63,440 bases of DNA. Origin: an uncultured bacterium. GTDB lineage: Bacteria; Krumholzibacteriota; Krumholzibacteriia; LZORAL124-64-63. Made by a program: the position numbers and the translations under genes. The notes under the pieces are model-generated. The model ran no database searches and was not told where the DNA came from. It saw only the letters and a program-made list of their open reading frames with translations. The stretch lies in NCBI GenBank assembly GCA_903912525.1, contig CAIWHK010000037.1, forward strand, positions 1 to 63,440, written 5' to 3'. Shown piece after piece: positions 46,570 to 55,293 of this stretch. How positions within the stretch are numbered: position 1 is the first letter of the stretch; each line of letters begins with the position of its first letter.

Positions 46570-47520
46570 ATGTTCGAAAACCGCCGTGGGATGATGCTGC
46601 CGCTCGGCCTGATGGCCGGGTTGCTGGCGCTTGTCCTGATGCTGGCCGGGTGCGGCAAGACGGAGACGACGACACCGGAGCCGGTGGGAAATCCGTTCGT
46701 CCCGGCCCAGGTGGGCACCGACAGCACGCTTGAAGTGATGACCTGGAACATCGAGGTCTTTCCCAAGGCCGGCACGACGGTCGATTGGGTGCGCCAGATC
46801 ATCGAGGGCGTGCGCCCGGACATCGTTGCGGTCGAGGAGATTTCCAACACGGCTTCGTTCGATGCGCTGTCGACCGCGCTCGGAGGCTGGGACGGCGAGC
46901 ATGCGAGCAGCGATGCCTATCAGAACCTGGGCTTCCTGTATCGCGTCGATGGCGGTCTCGAAGTCATGTCCATCTACGAGATTTTCGCTTCGAACGACTA
47001 TTCGCGCCCGTTCCCGCGCGCGCCTTACGTCCTGGAAGCGAACTGGAACGGGACGCCCATCGTCGTGATCGCCAACCACCTGAAGGCGAGCGGCAACGGC
47101 GTCATGGATCCCAGCGACCCCTGGGATGAGGAAACGCGCCGCCGTGACGCCTGCATCCTGCTGGCCGAGTACATCAAGACCGAGCTTGTCGGCAAGCGTG
47201 TCTTCGTCGTCGGCGACATGAACGACGAACTGACCGACGCCACGGTCAACAACGTCTTCCAGTCCTTCCTGGACGAGCCGGACACGTTCCGTTTCGCCGA
47301 CATGGCGATTGCGCTCGGGCCCAGCGACGACTGGTCGTACCCGACCTGGCCCAGCCACATCGACCACATCCTGGTGACGGAGCCCCTGTTCGCCGCGCTG
47401 TCGGGACCTGCGGCGCTGACGACCGTCGTTCCCCTGGGCGCCTACATGCCCAACGGCATGGGCAAGTACATGACCGAGGTCAGCGACCACCTCCCCGTCA
47501 TCACCAGGTTGCAGCCATGA
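46570..47520 (+). CDS. Endonuclease/exonuclease/phosphatase-family lipoprotein
   Basis: 316 residues. A lipobox LAGC with Cys28 follows the signal segment (LMAGLLALVLMLAGC), so it is exported and lipidated. The EEP fold shows EVMTWNIEVFPKAG, IVAVEEIS (metal Glu), VIANHLKASGNG, VVGDMNDELTDATVN, WPSHIDHILVT and SDHLPVITRL, the full set of metal and catalytic residues. The substrate could be extracellular nucleic acid, phosphoinositol or another phosphodiester. GGAGG at 46558-46562 precedes ATG 46570. It overlaps rlmI by four bases. Confidence 0.88.
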   Translation: MFENRRGMMLPLGLMAGLLALVLMLAGCGKTETTTPEPVGNPFVPAQVGTDSTLEVMTWNIEVFPKAGTTVDWVRQIIEGVRPDIVAVEEISNTASFDALSTALGGWDGEHASSDAYQNLGFLYRVDGGLEVMSIYEIFASNDYSRPFPRAPYVLEANWNGTPIVVIANHLKASGNGVMDPSDPWDEETRRRDACILLAEYIKTELVGKRVFVVGDMNDELTDATVNNVFQSFLDEPDTFRFADMAIALGPSDDWSYPTWPSHIDHILVTEPLFAALSGPAALTTVVPLGAYMPNGMGKYMTEVSDHLPVITRLQP

Positions 47521-48722
47521 CCTTTCGCACCGGCCCCGTCGTCCACCTGAAGCCCGGCCGCGAGAAGTCGCTGCGCCGCTGGCACCCCTGGGTCTTCTCC
47601 GGCGCCATCGCGCGCGTCGAGGGCACGCCCAACGCCGGCGACACGGTCATCGTGACCGCGGCCAACGGCACGCCGCTGGGCCTGGGCGCCTACTCGCCGC
47701 ACTCGCAGATCCGCGTCCGCCTGTGGACCTTCGATCCCTACCAGGACATCGACGCCGCCTTCCTGCTGGGGAAGGTGGAGGCCGCCGTCGCGCGGCGTGG
47801 CACACCGGACGAAGGTGACGGCGCGCCCTGGGGACGACGGCTCATCAACGCCGAGAACGACGGGCTGCCGGGGCTGATCGTCGACCGCTACGGCGACCAC
47901 CTGGTGGCGCAGATCCTTGCGGCCGGCTGCGAGCGCTGGAAGGAAGAGATCGCCGACGCGCTGCTGGCGGCGACCGGCTGCGTCGGGCTGTACGAGCGGT
48001 CGGACGCCGACGTGCGCATCAAGGAAGGCCTGTCGGTCCGCGCCGGTCACTGGCGGGGGCAGGAGGCGCCCGAGGTTGTGGAGTTCCGCGAGAACGGCGT
48101 GCGCCTGCTGGTCGACGTGCGGCTGGGACACAAGACGGGCTTCTACCTGGACCAGCGTTCGGCGCGCGCGCGCGTGGGGCAGCTGGCGGCCGGTCGCGAC
48201 GTGCTCAACTGCTTCGCCTACACCGGCGGCTTCGGGCTGGCCGCGCTGGCGGGCGGGGCGGCGCACGTCACGCACCTCGAATCGTCGGCCGGCGCACTGG
48301 CCATGGCGGCGCGCCACGGCGAACTGAACGGATTCGAGTCGTCGCGCTGGACGGGCGTCGAGGCCGACGCGTTCACGCGCCTGCGCCAGTGGCAGCAGGA
48401 GGACCGCACCTTCGACCTGATCGTGCTGGACCCGCCCAAGTTCATCGAGAGCCGGCAGCACCTGCCGCGCGGCTGCCGGGGCTACAAGGACATCAACATG
48501 CAGGCGCTCAAGCTGCTGCGCCCGGGCGGCCTGCTGGTGACGTTCTCGTGCTCGGGCCTGCTCGAGGCCGACCTGTTCCAGAAGATCGTCTCGGACGCCG
48601 CGCTGGACGCCGGCCGCGACCTGCAGTTGATCGACCGCCTGCAGCAGGCCGACGACCATCCGGTGCTGATGAGCTTCCCCGAGGGCGCCTACCTGAAGGG
48701 CCTGATCTGCCGGGCAGACTAG
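47517..48722 (+). CDS. rlmI: 23S rRNA (cytosine-C5)-methyltransferase, RlmI-like
   Basis: 401 residues. An N-terminal PUA domain (HPWVFSGAIARVEGTPNAGDTVIV) precedes the class I methyltransferase: FRENGVRLLVDVRLGHKTGFYLDQRSAR, VLNCFAYTGGFGLAALAGGAAHVTHLESS (SAM loop), DLIVLDPPKF (motif IV, DPPKF typical of RlmI/YccW) and LLVTFSCSGLLEADLF with the catalytic-type SCS. It methylates C1962 in E. coli; position here is inferred. The start overlaps the lipoprotein gene. It converges with the selenoprotein gene. Confidence 0.92.
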   Translation: MTFRTGPVVHLKPGREKSLRRWHPWVFSGAIARVEGTPNAGDTVIVTAANGTPLGLGAYSPHSQIRVRLWTFDPYQDIDAAFLLGKVEAAVARRGTPDEGDGAPWGRRLINAENDGLPGLIVDRYGDHLVAQILAAGCERWKEEIADALLAATGCVGLYERSDADVRIKEGLSVRAGHWRGQEAPEVVEFRENGVRLLVDVRLGHKTGFYLDQRSARARVGQLAAGRDVLNCFAYTGGFGLAALAGGAAHVTHLESSAGALAMAARHGELNGFESSRWTGVEADAFTRLRQWQQEDRTFDLIVLDPPKFIESRQHLPRGCRGYKDINMQALKLLRPGGLLVTFSCSGLLEADLFQKIVSDAALDAGRDLQLIDRLQQADDHPVLMSFPEGAYLKGLICRAD

Positions 48723-48744
48723 CCTGCCGCACCGACCAGGCCGG

Positions 48745-49092
48745 TCAGCCCAGTTCGTCCTCGTACACATCCCCGTTGAACCCGACCAGCACGGTCGTGC
48801 CCCGCACGACGACGGGCGCGCGCAGGTTGCCGGTCGATCCCAGCATCAGCTCCATCAGTTCGGCATCGGCGGGCTTGTTCCTGGTGAGGTCGAACACCGC
48901 GACCTTGCTGCCCTTCATCACGAGCAGCCGCTTGGCGTTCTTCACCAGCTTGCGGGCATCGTCGGCGCCCAGCTTCTTCGCGGCGCTGACGGTTTCACTG
49001 CTGTCGAGGCCATGATTCGCAAGGAACCCCTGCGATCGGGTGCAACTCGTTCAGCCGTTGCGGTGGTAGTACCAGTCGATGCGCTTGGCCAT
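48745..49092 (-). CDS. Selenoprotein: thioredoxin-fold ArsC/glutaredoxin-like protein with U-T-S-C redox motif (UGA = Sec14)
   Basis: Reading TGA at 49053-49051 as selenocysteine gives one 115-residue protein from ATG 49092: MAKRIDWYYHRNG-U-TSC, then TRSQGFLANHGLDSSETVSA, KKLGADDARKLVKNAKRLL and on to VYEDELG. AGGAGG (49106-49101) lies 8 bases before that ATG, and the frame is open on both sides of the single TGA. U14-x-x-C17 sits right after the first strand, where thioredoxin-fold redox sites lie; Pro93 in LRAPVVV is in the cis-Pro position. Without Sec decoding only a 66-residue fragment from 48945 remains, starting mid-fold with no ribosome site. A bSECIS-like hairpin follows the UGA. It lies 25 bases after thyX on the same strand. 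Substrate unknown. Confidence 0.85.
49018..49034 (-). promoter_or_regulatory. Bacterial SECIS-like hairpin
   Basis: In the mRNA, 16 bases after the UGA, CGCAGG pairs with CUUGCG (one G-U) around the loop GGUUC. An apical loop carrying GU about 23-28 bases from the UGA is the layout SelB needs in the E. coli formate dehydrogenase SECIS. Confidence 0.6.
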
Positions 49093-49117
49093 GGAGGCAA
49101 CCTCCTCGGTCCGGGGA

Positions 49118-50050
49118 TTACCAGGGGATGGACAGGTTCAGGTCGCGCAGCTTCTGCTCGCATTCCGTGCGTTCGCGGTTGCGGACGTAGCCGCCCGCCG
49201 ACGCCGGCTTCAGCCAGCCCGCTTCGCGCGCCACGGCGCAGGCCTTGTCGCGGTCGCCCGAGCCGACCGCCGCCATGACGGCATTCTCGAGCCGAGAGTA
49301 CGACACCGCTCCCAGCCGGAAATCCTCGAACGCTTCCCACGTCAGCGGGACCCAGCGCGCGACGACCTCGCGCCCGATCACGGTCGCGTAGTCGCGGATC
49401 TCCTTCTGCGCGTGCGGGTCCATGCGCAGGGCCAAAAAATGCAGCAGGTTGTGGAGGTCCACCTTCCAGTAGGCCTCGGTGTAGGTGCACAGCGGCAGGT
49501 CCTTGCGGGCCTGCTCGCGCGCGACGCCGGCGGCCAGGCGCTCGTCGTAGACGCGGCGGGCGTGCGCCTGCAGTTCCTGTTCGGAAGCGGTGAAGCCGGC
49601 GCCCGCGGCCGCGTCCAGGAAGCCGGCGCTGCCCTGCTTGTTGTCGCTGCTCTGCCCGCGCCAGGCGTCCGGCGCGGTGCGCTGCGCGGCGTCATTGACG
49701 ACCGAATAGCGCGAACTGCACTCGTTCACAGAGGCCGTCCGATGCCGGATCCACTGCCGCCACGCGTCCATGGGCACGCGCACGTGCAGCTTCATCTCGC
49801 ACATCTCGAACGGCGTCGTGTGGCGGTGCTGCAGCAGGTAGCGGATCAGGCCGCGGTCATCCGAGACGGCCTTCGTGCCGGCGCCGTAGCTGACGCGGGC
49901 CGCCTGGACGATGGCCGCATCGTCGCCCATGTAGTCGACCACGCGCACGAGGCCGTCGTCGAGCACCTTGAACGGCACGCCCAGGATGTCGTCCAGGGCG
50001 GCGACCCGGGGGCGGGGGAGCTTTTCCGGCTGCGCGTCCATGATCCTCAC
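49118..50050 (-). CDS. thyX: FAD-dependent thymidylate synthase
   Basis: 310 residues. The ThyX signature RHRTASVNECSSRYS spans 102-116 (RHRxxSxNxxSxRY), preceded by HRHTTPFEMCEMKLHVRVPMDAWRQW and followed by a conserved TEAYWKVDLHNLLHFLALRMDPHAQKEIRDYA. It makes dTMP with flavin and NADPH, replacing ThyA, and fits with the B12-dependent reductase in the same genome. The GTG at 50050 overlaps the hutU stop (GTGA); an ATG at 50041 is the alternative. It is slightly longer than common bacterial ThyX (~220-250) and belongs to the long form. Confidence 0.95.
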   Translation of the reverse strand: MRIMDAQPEKLPRPRVAALDDILGVPFKVLDDGLVRVVDYMGDDAAIVQAARVSYGAGTKAVSDDRGLIRYLLQHRHTTPFEMCEMKLHVRVPMDAWRQWIRHRTASVNECSSRYSVVNDAAQRTAPDAWRGQSSDNKQGSAGFLDAAAGAGFTASEQELQAHARRVYDERLAAGVAREQARKDLPLCTYTEAYWKVDLHNLLHFLALRMDPHAQKEIRDYATVIGREVVARWVPLTWEAFEDFRLGAVSYSRLENAVMAAVGSGDRDKACAVAREAGWLKPASAGGYVRNRERTECEQKLRDLNLSIPW

Positions 50051-52104
50051 TTCGCCTTGAAGGCTTCATCGACGGCCTGGTTGACGAGATCATCGTCCGC
50101 GTGCGCGGGCATCGTCACCGTCAGGCCCGGTTCCTGGTCCATGGCGCGCCGGATGGCGAACTCGGCGCCCTCGTTGCGGGCCCACGCCCGGCGCGCGACG
50201 CCGTTGTTCACGTCCCAGTGCAGCATCTGGTGCAGCCGGCGGTCGGCATCGGCGCTGCCGTCGAGCAGCATCCCGAAGCCGCCGTTGATCACTTCGCCCC
50301 AGCCGACGCCGCCGCCGTTGTGCAGCGACACCCACGTGGCGCCCCGGCAGCCGTCGCCCAGGAAGTTCTGTACGGCCATGTCGGCGCAGAACATCGACCC
50401 GTCGCGGATGTTGGCCGTCTCGCGGTAGGGGCTGTCGGTGCCCGAGACGTCGTGGTGGTCGCGGCCGATGACGATCGGGGCCGAGATCTGCCCGCGCATG
50501 ATCGCCCGGTTGAACGCGGCGGCGATGGCGCGCCGGCCCTCGGCGTCCGAGTAGAGGATGCGCGCCTGCGAGCCGACGACCAGGTTGTTGACGCCCGCCT
50601 GCCGGATCCAGCGCAGGTTGTCGCGGTACTGCTGTGAGGTCTGCGCCGGCGCCTTGGCGGTCATGATCTCGATGACTTCCTCGGCGATGCGGTCGCTCAT
50701 GGCCAGGTCGGCGGGGTCGCCGCTGGTGCAGACCCAGCGGAACGGCCCGAAACCGTAGTCGAAGCACGACGGGCCCATCACGTCCTCGACGTAGCTGGGA
50801 TAGCGGAAGCCGCCGTCGCCGCGCGCCACTTCACAGCCGGCGCGGTCGCACTCGAGCAGGAACGCGTTGCCGTAGTCCCAGAACCGCGTACCGCGCGCCG
50901 CACAGCGGTCGATGGCCGCCAGGTGGCGCCGCAGCGAGGCCTGCACCCGGTCACGGAAGTCCGCGGGATCGCTCGCCATCAGCGCGTTGCTCTCCTCGAA
51001 GGACAGCCCGGCGGGGTAGTAGCCGCCGGTGTACGGGATGTGCAGGCTGGTCTGGTCGCTGGCCAGGTCGATCGTGACGTCGCTGTCGGCCAGCGCTTCC
51101 CACAGGTCGACGATGTTGCCCTGATAGGCGATGGCGACGGCCTCACCGCCGGCCCGGGCGCGCCCGACGCGGTCCAGCAGCTCCGGCAGCGAGGTGTAGA
51201 CCTCGTCCACCCAGCCCTGGGCCTTGCGCTTGGCGACGGCGGCGGGGTTGATCTCGGCGATGACGCCCACGCAACCCGCGATGACCGCGGCCTTGCCCTG
51301 CGCGCCGCTCATGCCGCCGAGCCCGCTGCTCAGGTAGACGCGGCCGGCCAGCGTCGGCGCATCCTGCGGCAGGTCCAGGTACAGGCGCCCGGCGCCGAGG
51401 ATCGCGATCGTCGTGCCGTGCACGATGCCCTGCGGCCCGATGTACATGTAGCTGCCGGCGGTCATCTGCCCGTAGTTCGACACCCCGAGGGCGTACATCG
51501 TCGTGTAGTCTTCCACGCGCGAATGGCTGGGCACGACCATGCCGTTGGTCACGACCACGCGCGGCGCGTCCGGGTGGCTGGGGAACAGGCCCAGGGGATG
51601 GCCGGAATAAACGGGCAGCGTCTGCTCGTCGGTCATCCGCGTCAGGTACTGCATCGTCAGCAGGTACTGCGCCCAGTTCTGGAAGACGGCGCCGTTGCCG
51701 CCGTAGGTGACCAGCTCGTAGGGGTGCTGCGCCACGGCGGGGTCCAGGTTGTTCTGGATCATCAGCATGATGGCGGCGGCCTGCGGGCAGGCGGCCGGGT
51801 ACCAGGACAGGGGGCGGGCCTGCATGGCGTACGCGGGCCGGAAGCGGTGCATGTAGATGTGGCCCGACTCGGCCAGCTCGGCGGCGAACTCGGGGGCCAG
51901 TTCGGCGTGCAGGCGCTCGGGGAAGTAGCGCAGGGCGTTGCGGACAGCCAGGCGCTTCTGCCGGTCATCCAGCGTCAACGGCCGGCGGGGGGCCCGGCTG
52001 ATCGCAGGGTCCTCCGCCGGCCGTGGCGGCAATACATCGGGTATGCCCGCTCGCAGCTGATGTTGGAACTCGGTCATGCGGGCAGCGGTCGTCTCGGGAC
52101 TCAC
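50047..52104 (-). CDS. hutU: Urocanate hydratase (long form)
   Basis: 685 residues, longer than the ~555 of E. coli-type HutU and similar to the long form found in eukaryotes and some bacteria. The NAD-binding and active-site segments are YSGHPLGLFPSHPDAPRVVVTNGMVVP, SSGLGGMSGAQGKAAVIAG, QTSLHIPYTGGYYPAGLSFEE, and HHDVSGTDSPYRETANIRDGS with VSLHNGGGVGWGEVINGGFGM. It converts urocanate to imidazolone propionate in histidine degradation. The start is GTG 52104 with GGAGG at 52116-52112. No hutH, hutI or hutG is adjacent, so histidine catabolism is scattered. Confidence 0.95.
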   Translation of the reverse strand: MSPETTAARMTEFQHQLRAGIPDVLPPRPAEDPAISRAPRRPLTLDDRQKRLAVRNALRYFPERLHAELAPEFAAELAESGHIYMHRFRPAYAMQARPLSWYPAACPQAAAIMLMIQNNLDPAVAQHPYELVTYGGNGAVFQNWAQYLLTMQYLTRMTDEQTLPVYSGHPLGLFPSHPDAPRVVVTNGMVVPSHSRVEDYTTMYALGVSNYGQMTAGSYMYIGPQGIVHGTTIAILGAGRLYLDLPQDAPTLAGRVYLSSGLGGMSGAQGKAAVIAGCVGVIAEINPAAVAKRKAQGWVDEVYTSLPELLDRVGRARAGGEAVAIAYQGNIVDLWEALADSDVTIDLASDQTSLHIPYTGGYYPAGLSFEESNALMASDPADFRDRVQASLRRHLAAIDRCAARGTRFWDYGNAFLLECDRAGCEVARGDGGFRYPSYVEDVMGPSCFDYGFGPFRWVCTSGDPADLAMSDRIAEEVIEIMTAKAPAQTSQQYRDNLRWIRQAGVNNLVVGSQARILYSDAEGRRAIAAAFNRAIMRGQISAPIVIGRDHHDVSGTDSPYRETANIRDGSMFCADMAVQNFLGDGCRGATWVSLHNGGGVGWGEVINGGFGMLLDGSADADRRLHQMLHWDVNNGVARRAWARNEGAEFAIRRAMDQEPGLTVTMPAHADDDLVNQAVDEAFKAK

Positions 52105-52176
52105 GGCGCACCTCCGGTGTGGACGTCTCCCTGTCCCGGGAAAACTAGCACACCGCCGCCGCCGACGAAACCCGAG

Positions 52177-55100
52177 TTAACGCCCCGGCGCCGCCTCCGC
52201 CGGGACGGCCGGAAGGTCGCCCTCCTCGGAGATCTCGGCTCCGCGCACCGCGCTCGTGAACCGCGCCAGCAGCGAGTACACGACCGGCACCACCAGCAGG
52301 GTCAGGAACGTCGAGAACAGCACCCCGCCGACCACGGCGATGCCCAGCGGTCGCCGGGACTCGGCGCCCGCGCCCAGTCCGATGGCGATGGGCAGGATGC
52401 CGAAGACCGTCGAGAACGACGTCATCAGGATGGGCCGCAGCCGGATCACCGACGCCTCGGTCACCGCCTGGACCACCGTTCGGCCCTGCGCGCGCAGCTG
52501 GTTGGCGAACTCGACGATCAGGATGGCGTTCTTGGTGACCAGGCCGATCAGCATGATCAGTCCGATTTCCGAGAAGATGTTCAGCGACTGCCTGAAGATC
52601 ATCAGGGACAGGAGCGCCCCGAACACCGCCAGCGGCACCGACAGCAGGATCGTCAGTGGGTCGATGAAGCTCTCGAACTGGGCGGCGAGCACGAGGAAGA
52701 TGAAGCCCAGCGCCAGGATAAACATGAACAGGAGCGTGTTCTTCGAGTCGCGGAACTCGCGCGAGGCGCCTGCCAGGTCGCGCTTGACGGTCTTGGGCAA
52801 TTCCTGGCGCCAGATGGCGTCCAGGGCGTCGAGGGCCTGCCCCGTGCCGGTGCCGGGCGCCAGGCTGGCTGTGATCGTCGCCGAGCGCACGCGGTTGAAA
52901 TGGTTCAGTTCCTTGGCCGAGGCGGCCTCCTGCACCTTCACGACGTTGGCCAACTGCACCAGCTGGCCGCCGGCGCCGCGCACGTAGATCTGTTCGATCA
53001 CGTCTGGCGTGGTGCGCCCGGACGCCTGCAATTGCAGGATGACGTCGTACTGCTTGGCGCCGCGCTTGAAGTCGCCCGCGACGCGGCCGCCGAGGTACGC
53101 CTCGAGCGTCGAGCCGATGTCGGTCACCGAGACGCCCAGCCCGGCTGCGCGCTCGCGGTCGATGGCGATCTGCAGCTCGGGCTTGTTCAGCTGCAGGTCG
53201 GTGTTCAGGTTCACCAGGTAGCCGAGCTTCGAGGCCGACGCCATCATCGTCCCGACGGCGGCGCCCAGTTCCTCGTAGCTGTCCGCCTGCAGAACGTACG
53301 AGATGTCCGACGACGACCCCTGGCCGCCGAGGCTGGGCGGGTTCACCAGGAAGGCCAACACGCCGGGGATCCCCAGCAGGCGTGGGAACATCTCCGCGAC
53401 GATCTCCTGCTGCGAGCGATCACGTTCGTCGCGCGGCTTGAGCGACAGGAAGACGAAGCCGTTCGTCACGCGCCCAGGGCCGCCGAAGCCGAGTCCCGTC
53501 GCCGAGAACAGGCCGTTGCGCTCGGGCAGGGGCAACAGCTGTGATTCGACCATGCGCATGTAGCGGTCGGTGTATTCCAGCGTGGCGCCCTCGGGCGCAG
53601 TGATGATGCCGAAAGCGGTGCCGCGGTCCTCGGTCGGCACCAGTTCCTCGGGCAGGCCGCGGAGCAGCAACCCGATGCCGCCGAACAGGGCCAGGCCGAT
53701 GCAGATGACCGCCACGCGCTGCCGCAGGGCCAGGCCCAGGGAACGGGCATAGAGCCGGTCCAGGCCGCCGAAGAAGGCGTCGAACGAGCGGCTGGCCCAA
53801 CTGGTCGAGCCACCGTGCAGCGGGCGCAGCATGCGCGAGCACATCATGGGCGTCAGGGTCAGCGCCACGAACGCCGACAGCGCGACAGCGAACGCCAACG
53901 TCAGGCCGAACTCGCGGAACAGCCGGCCCACGCTGCCGGTCAGGAAGGCCACGGGGATGAACACGGCCACCAGGGCCACGGTGGTGGCGATGACGGCGAA
54001 CCCGATCTCGCGCACGCCGTCGATGGCCGCCTGCCGCCGCGACTTGCCCATCTCCAGGTGCCGGTAGACGTTTTCCAGGACCACGATGGCGTCGTCGACG
54101 ACCAGGCCGATCGCCAGCACGAGCGCCAGCAGGGTCAGGATGTTGATCGTGAAGCCCAGCGCGTACGCCAGGATGAAGGCGCCCACGATCGAGATGGGGA
54201 TGGCGACAACGGGCACGATCGTCGCCCGCACGCTCTTGAGGAACACCAGCACCACCAGCACCACCAGCGCGATGGCGATCATGATCGTGTTGCCCACCTC
54301 GTGCACCGACTCGGCCACGAACGTGGAGGAGTCGTAGGCGATGTCCAGGCGCATGCCTTCGGGCAGCATCGTCGACAATTCGGGCAGGGCCTTGCGCACG
54401 GCACCGGCCACGTCGAGCGTGCTGGCCTGTTTCTGCTTGACGATGCCCATGCCGACGGCCGGGCGGCCGTTGTAGCGGGTCATCGTGCGCTCGTCCTCGG
54501 CGCCGATCTCGATGGTGGCCACTTCGTCCAGTCGCACGATGTCGTCGCCGCGCCGGGCCACGATGATCCCGCCGAAACCCTCGGGGGTGTCCAGTTCGCC
54601 GCGCGTGCGGACCGCGAACTCGCGCCCGGAACCCTCGACGCGACCGCCGGGGATCTCGGCGTTCTCGACGCGGATGGCCCGCTCGACGTCCTGCACCGAA
54701 AGCCCGCGCGAAGCCATGCGGATCGGGTCCAGCCACACGCGCATGGCGTAGCGGCGCTCGCCGCCGATGATCACCGAGCCGACGCCCGGCAATCGCTGCA
54801 GGCGCTCCTTGAGCAACCGGTCCGCGACGTCGGACAACTCCAGGGTGGAGTGACGTTCGCTGCCGACGGCGATCCACATGATCGGCTGCGCGTTGATGTC
54901 GACCTTGGCGACGATCGGGTCGTCCGCCTCGCGCGGCAGGGCGCCGCGCACGCGCGACACGCGGTCGCGCACGTCGTTGGCCGCCTCGTCCACGTCGCGC
55001 TTCTGCTCGAACTCGATCGTGATGACCGAGCCCTGTTCGCGGCTGCTGGAGGTGATCGTCTTGACCGACTCGACGGTCGAGAACTGTTCCTCGAGCACGT

Positions 55101-55293
55101 CGGTGATCTCGGTCTCGACCACGTTCGCACTGGCGCCGCGGTAGAGCGTCGTCACCGAGACGATCGGCGGGTCGGTCTCGGGATACTCGCGCACCGGCAG
55201 CCGCGAGAACGAGATGATGCCCAGCAGCACGATGGCCAGGCTCATCACGATGGTGAAGACCGGCCGGCGGATGGACAGTTCGCTGAGCTTCAT
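52177..55293 (-). CDS. RND efflux pump inner-membrane transporter (HAE1/AcrB type)
   Basis: 1038 residues, 12 membrane spans with two large periplasmic loops. It begins MKLSELSIRRPVFTIVMSLAIVLLG and has GLVVDDAIVVLENVYRHLEMG, the TM4 region with the Asp-Asp pair needed for proton relay; VFFEFGLTLAFAVALS-like segments and IGLVTKNAILIVEFANQLRAQG occupy the second half. This is the hydrophobe/amphiphile exporter class, not the heavy-metal class. It is the third gene of a TolC-MFP-RND operon, overlapping the adaptor gene by one base (TGATG). Confidence 0.95.
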   Translation of the reverse strand: MKLSELSIRRPVFTIVMSLAIVLLGIISFSRLPVREYPETDPPIVSVTTLYRGASANVVETEITDVLEEQFSTVESVKTITSSSREQGSVITIEFEQKRDVDEAANDVRDRVSRVRGALPREADDPIVAKVDINAQPIMWIAVGSERHSTLELSDVADRLLKERLQRLPGVGSVIIGGERRYAMRVWLDPIRMASRGLSVQDVERAIRVENAEIPGGRVEGSGREFAVRTRGELDTPEGFGGIIVARRGDDIVRLDEVATIEIGAEDERTMTRYNGRPAVGMGIVKQKQASTLDVAGAVRKALPELSTMLPEGMRLDIAYDSSTFVAESVHEVGNTIMIAIALVVLVVLVFLKSVRATIVPVVAIPISIVGAFILAYALGFTINILTLLALVLAIGLVVDDAIVVLENVYRHLEMGKSRRQAAIDGVREIGFAVIATTVALVAVFIPVAFLTGSVGRLFREFGLTLAFAVALSAFVALTLTPMMCSRMLRPLHGGSTSWASRSFDAFFGGLDRLYARSLGLALRQRVAVICIGLALFGGIGLLLRGLPEELVPTEDRGTAFGIITAPEGATLEYTDRYMRMVESQLLPLPERNGLFSATGLGFGGPGRVTNGFVFLSLKPRDERDRSQQEIVAEMFPRLLGIPGVLAFLVNPPSLGGQGSSSDISYVLQADSYEELGAAVGTMMASASKLGYLVNLNTDLQLNKPELQIAIDRERAAGLGVSVTDIGSTLEAYLGGRVAGDFKRGAKQYDVILQLQASGRTTPDVIEQIYVRGAGGQLVQLANVVKVQEAASAKELNHFNRVRSATITASLAPGTGTGQALDALDAIWRQELPKTVKRDLAGASREFRDSKNTLLFMFILALGFIFLVLAAQFESFIDPLTILLSVPLAVFGALLSLMIFRQSLNIFSEIGLIMLIGLVTKNAILIVEFANQLRAQGRTVVQAVTEASVIRLRPILMTSFSTVFGILPIAIGLGAGAESRRPLGIAVVGGVLFSTFLTLLVVPVVYSLLARFTSAVRGAEISEEGDLPAVPAEAAPGR

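Noticed and set aside
50923-53544. An 873-codon plus-strand frame opposite hutU and the RND gene
   Set aside because: No motif; it spans two clear genes on the other strand.
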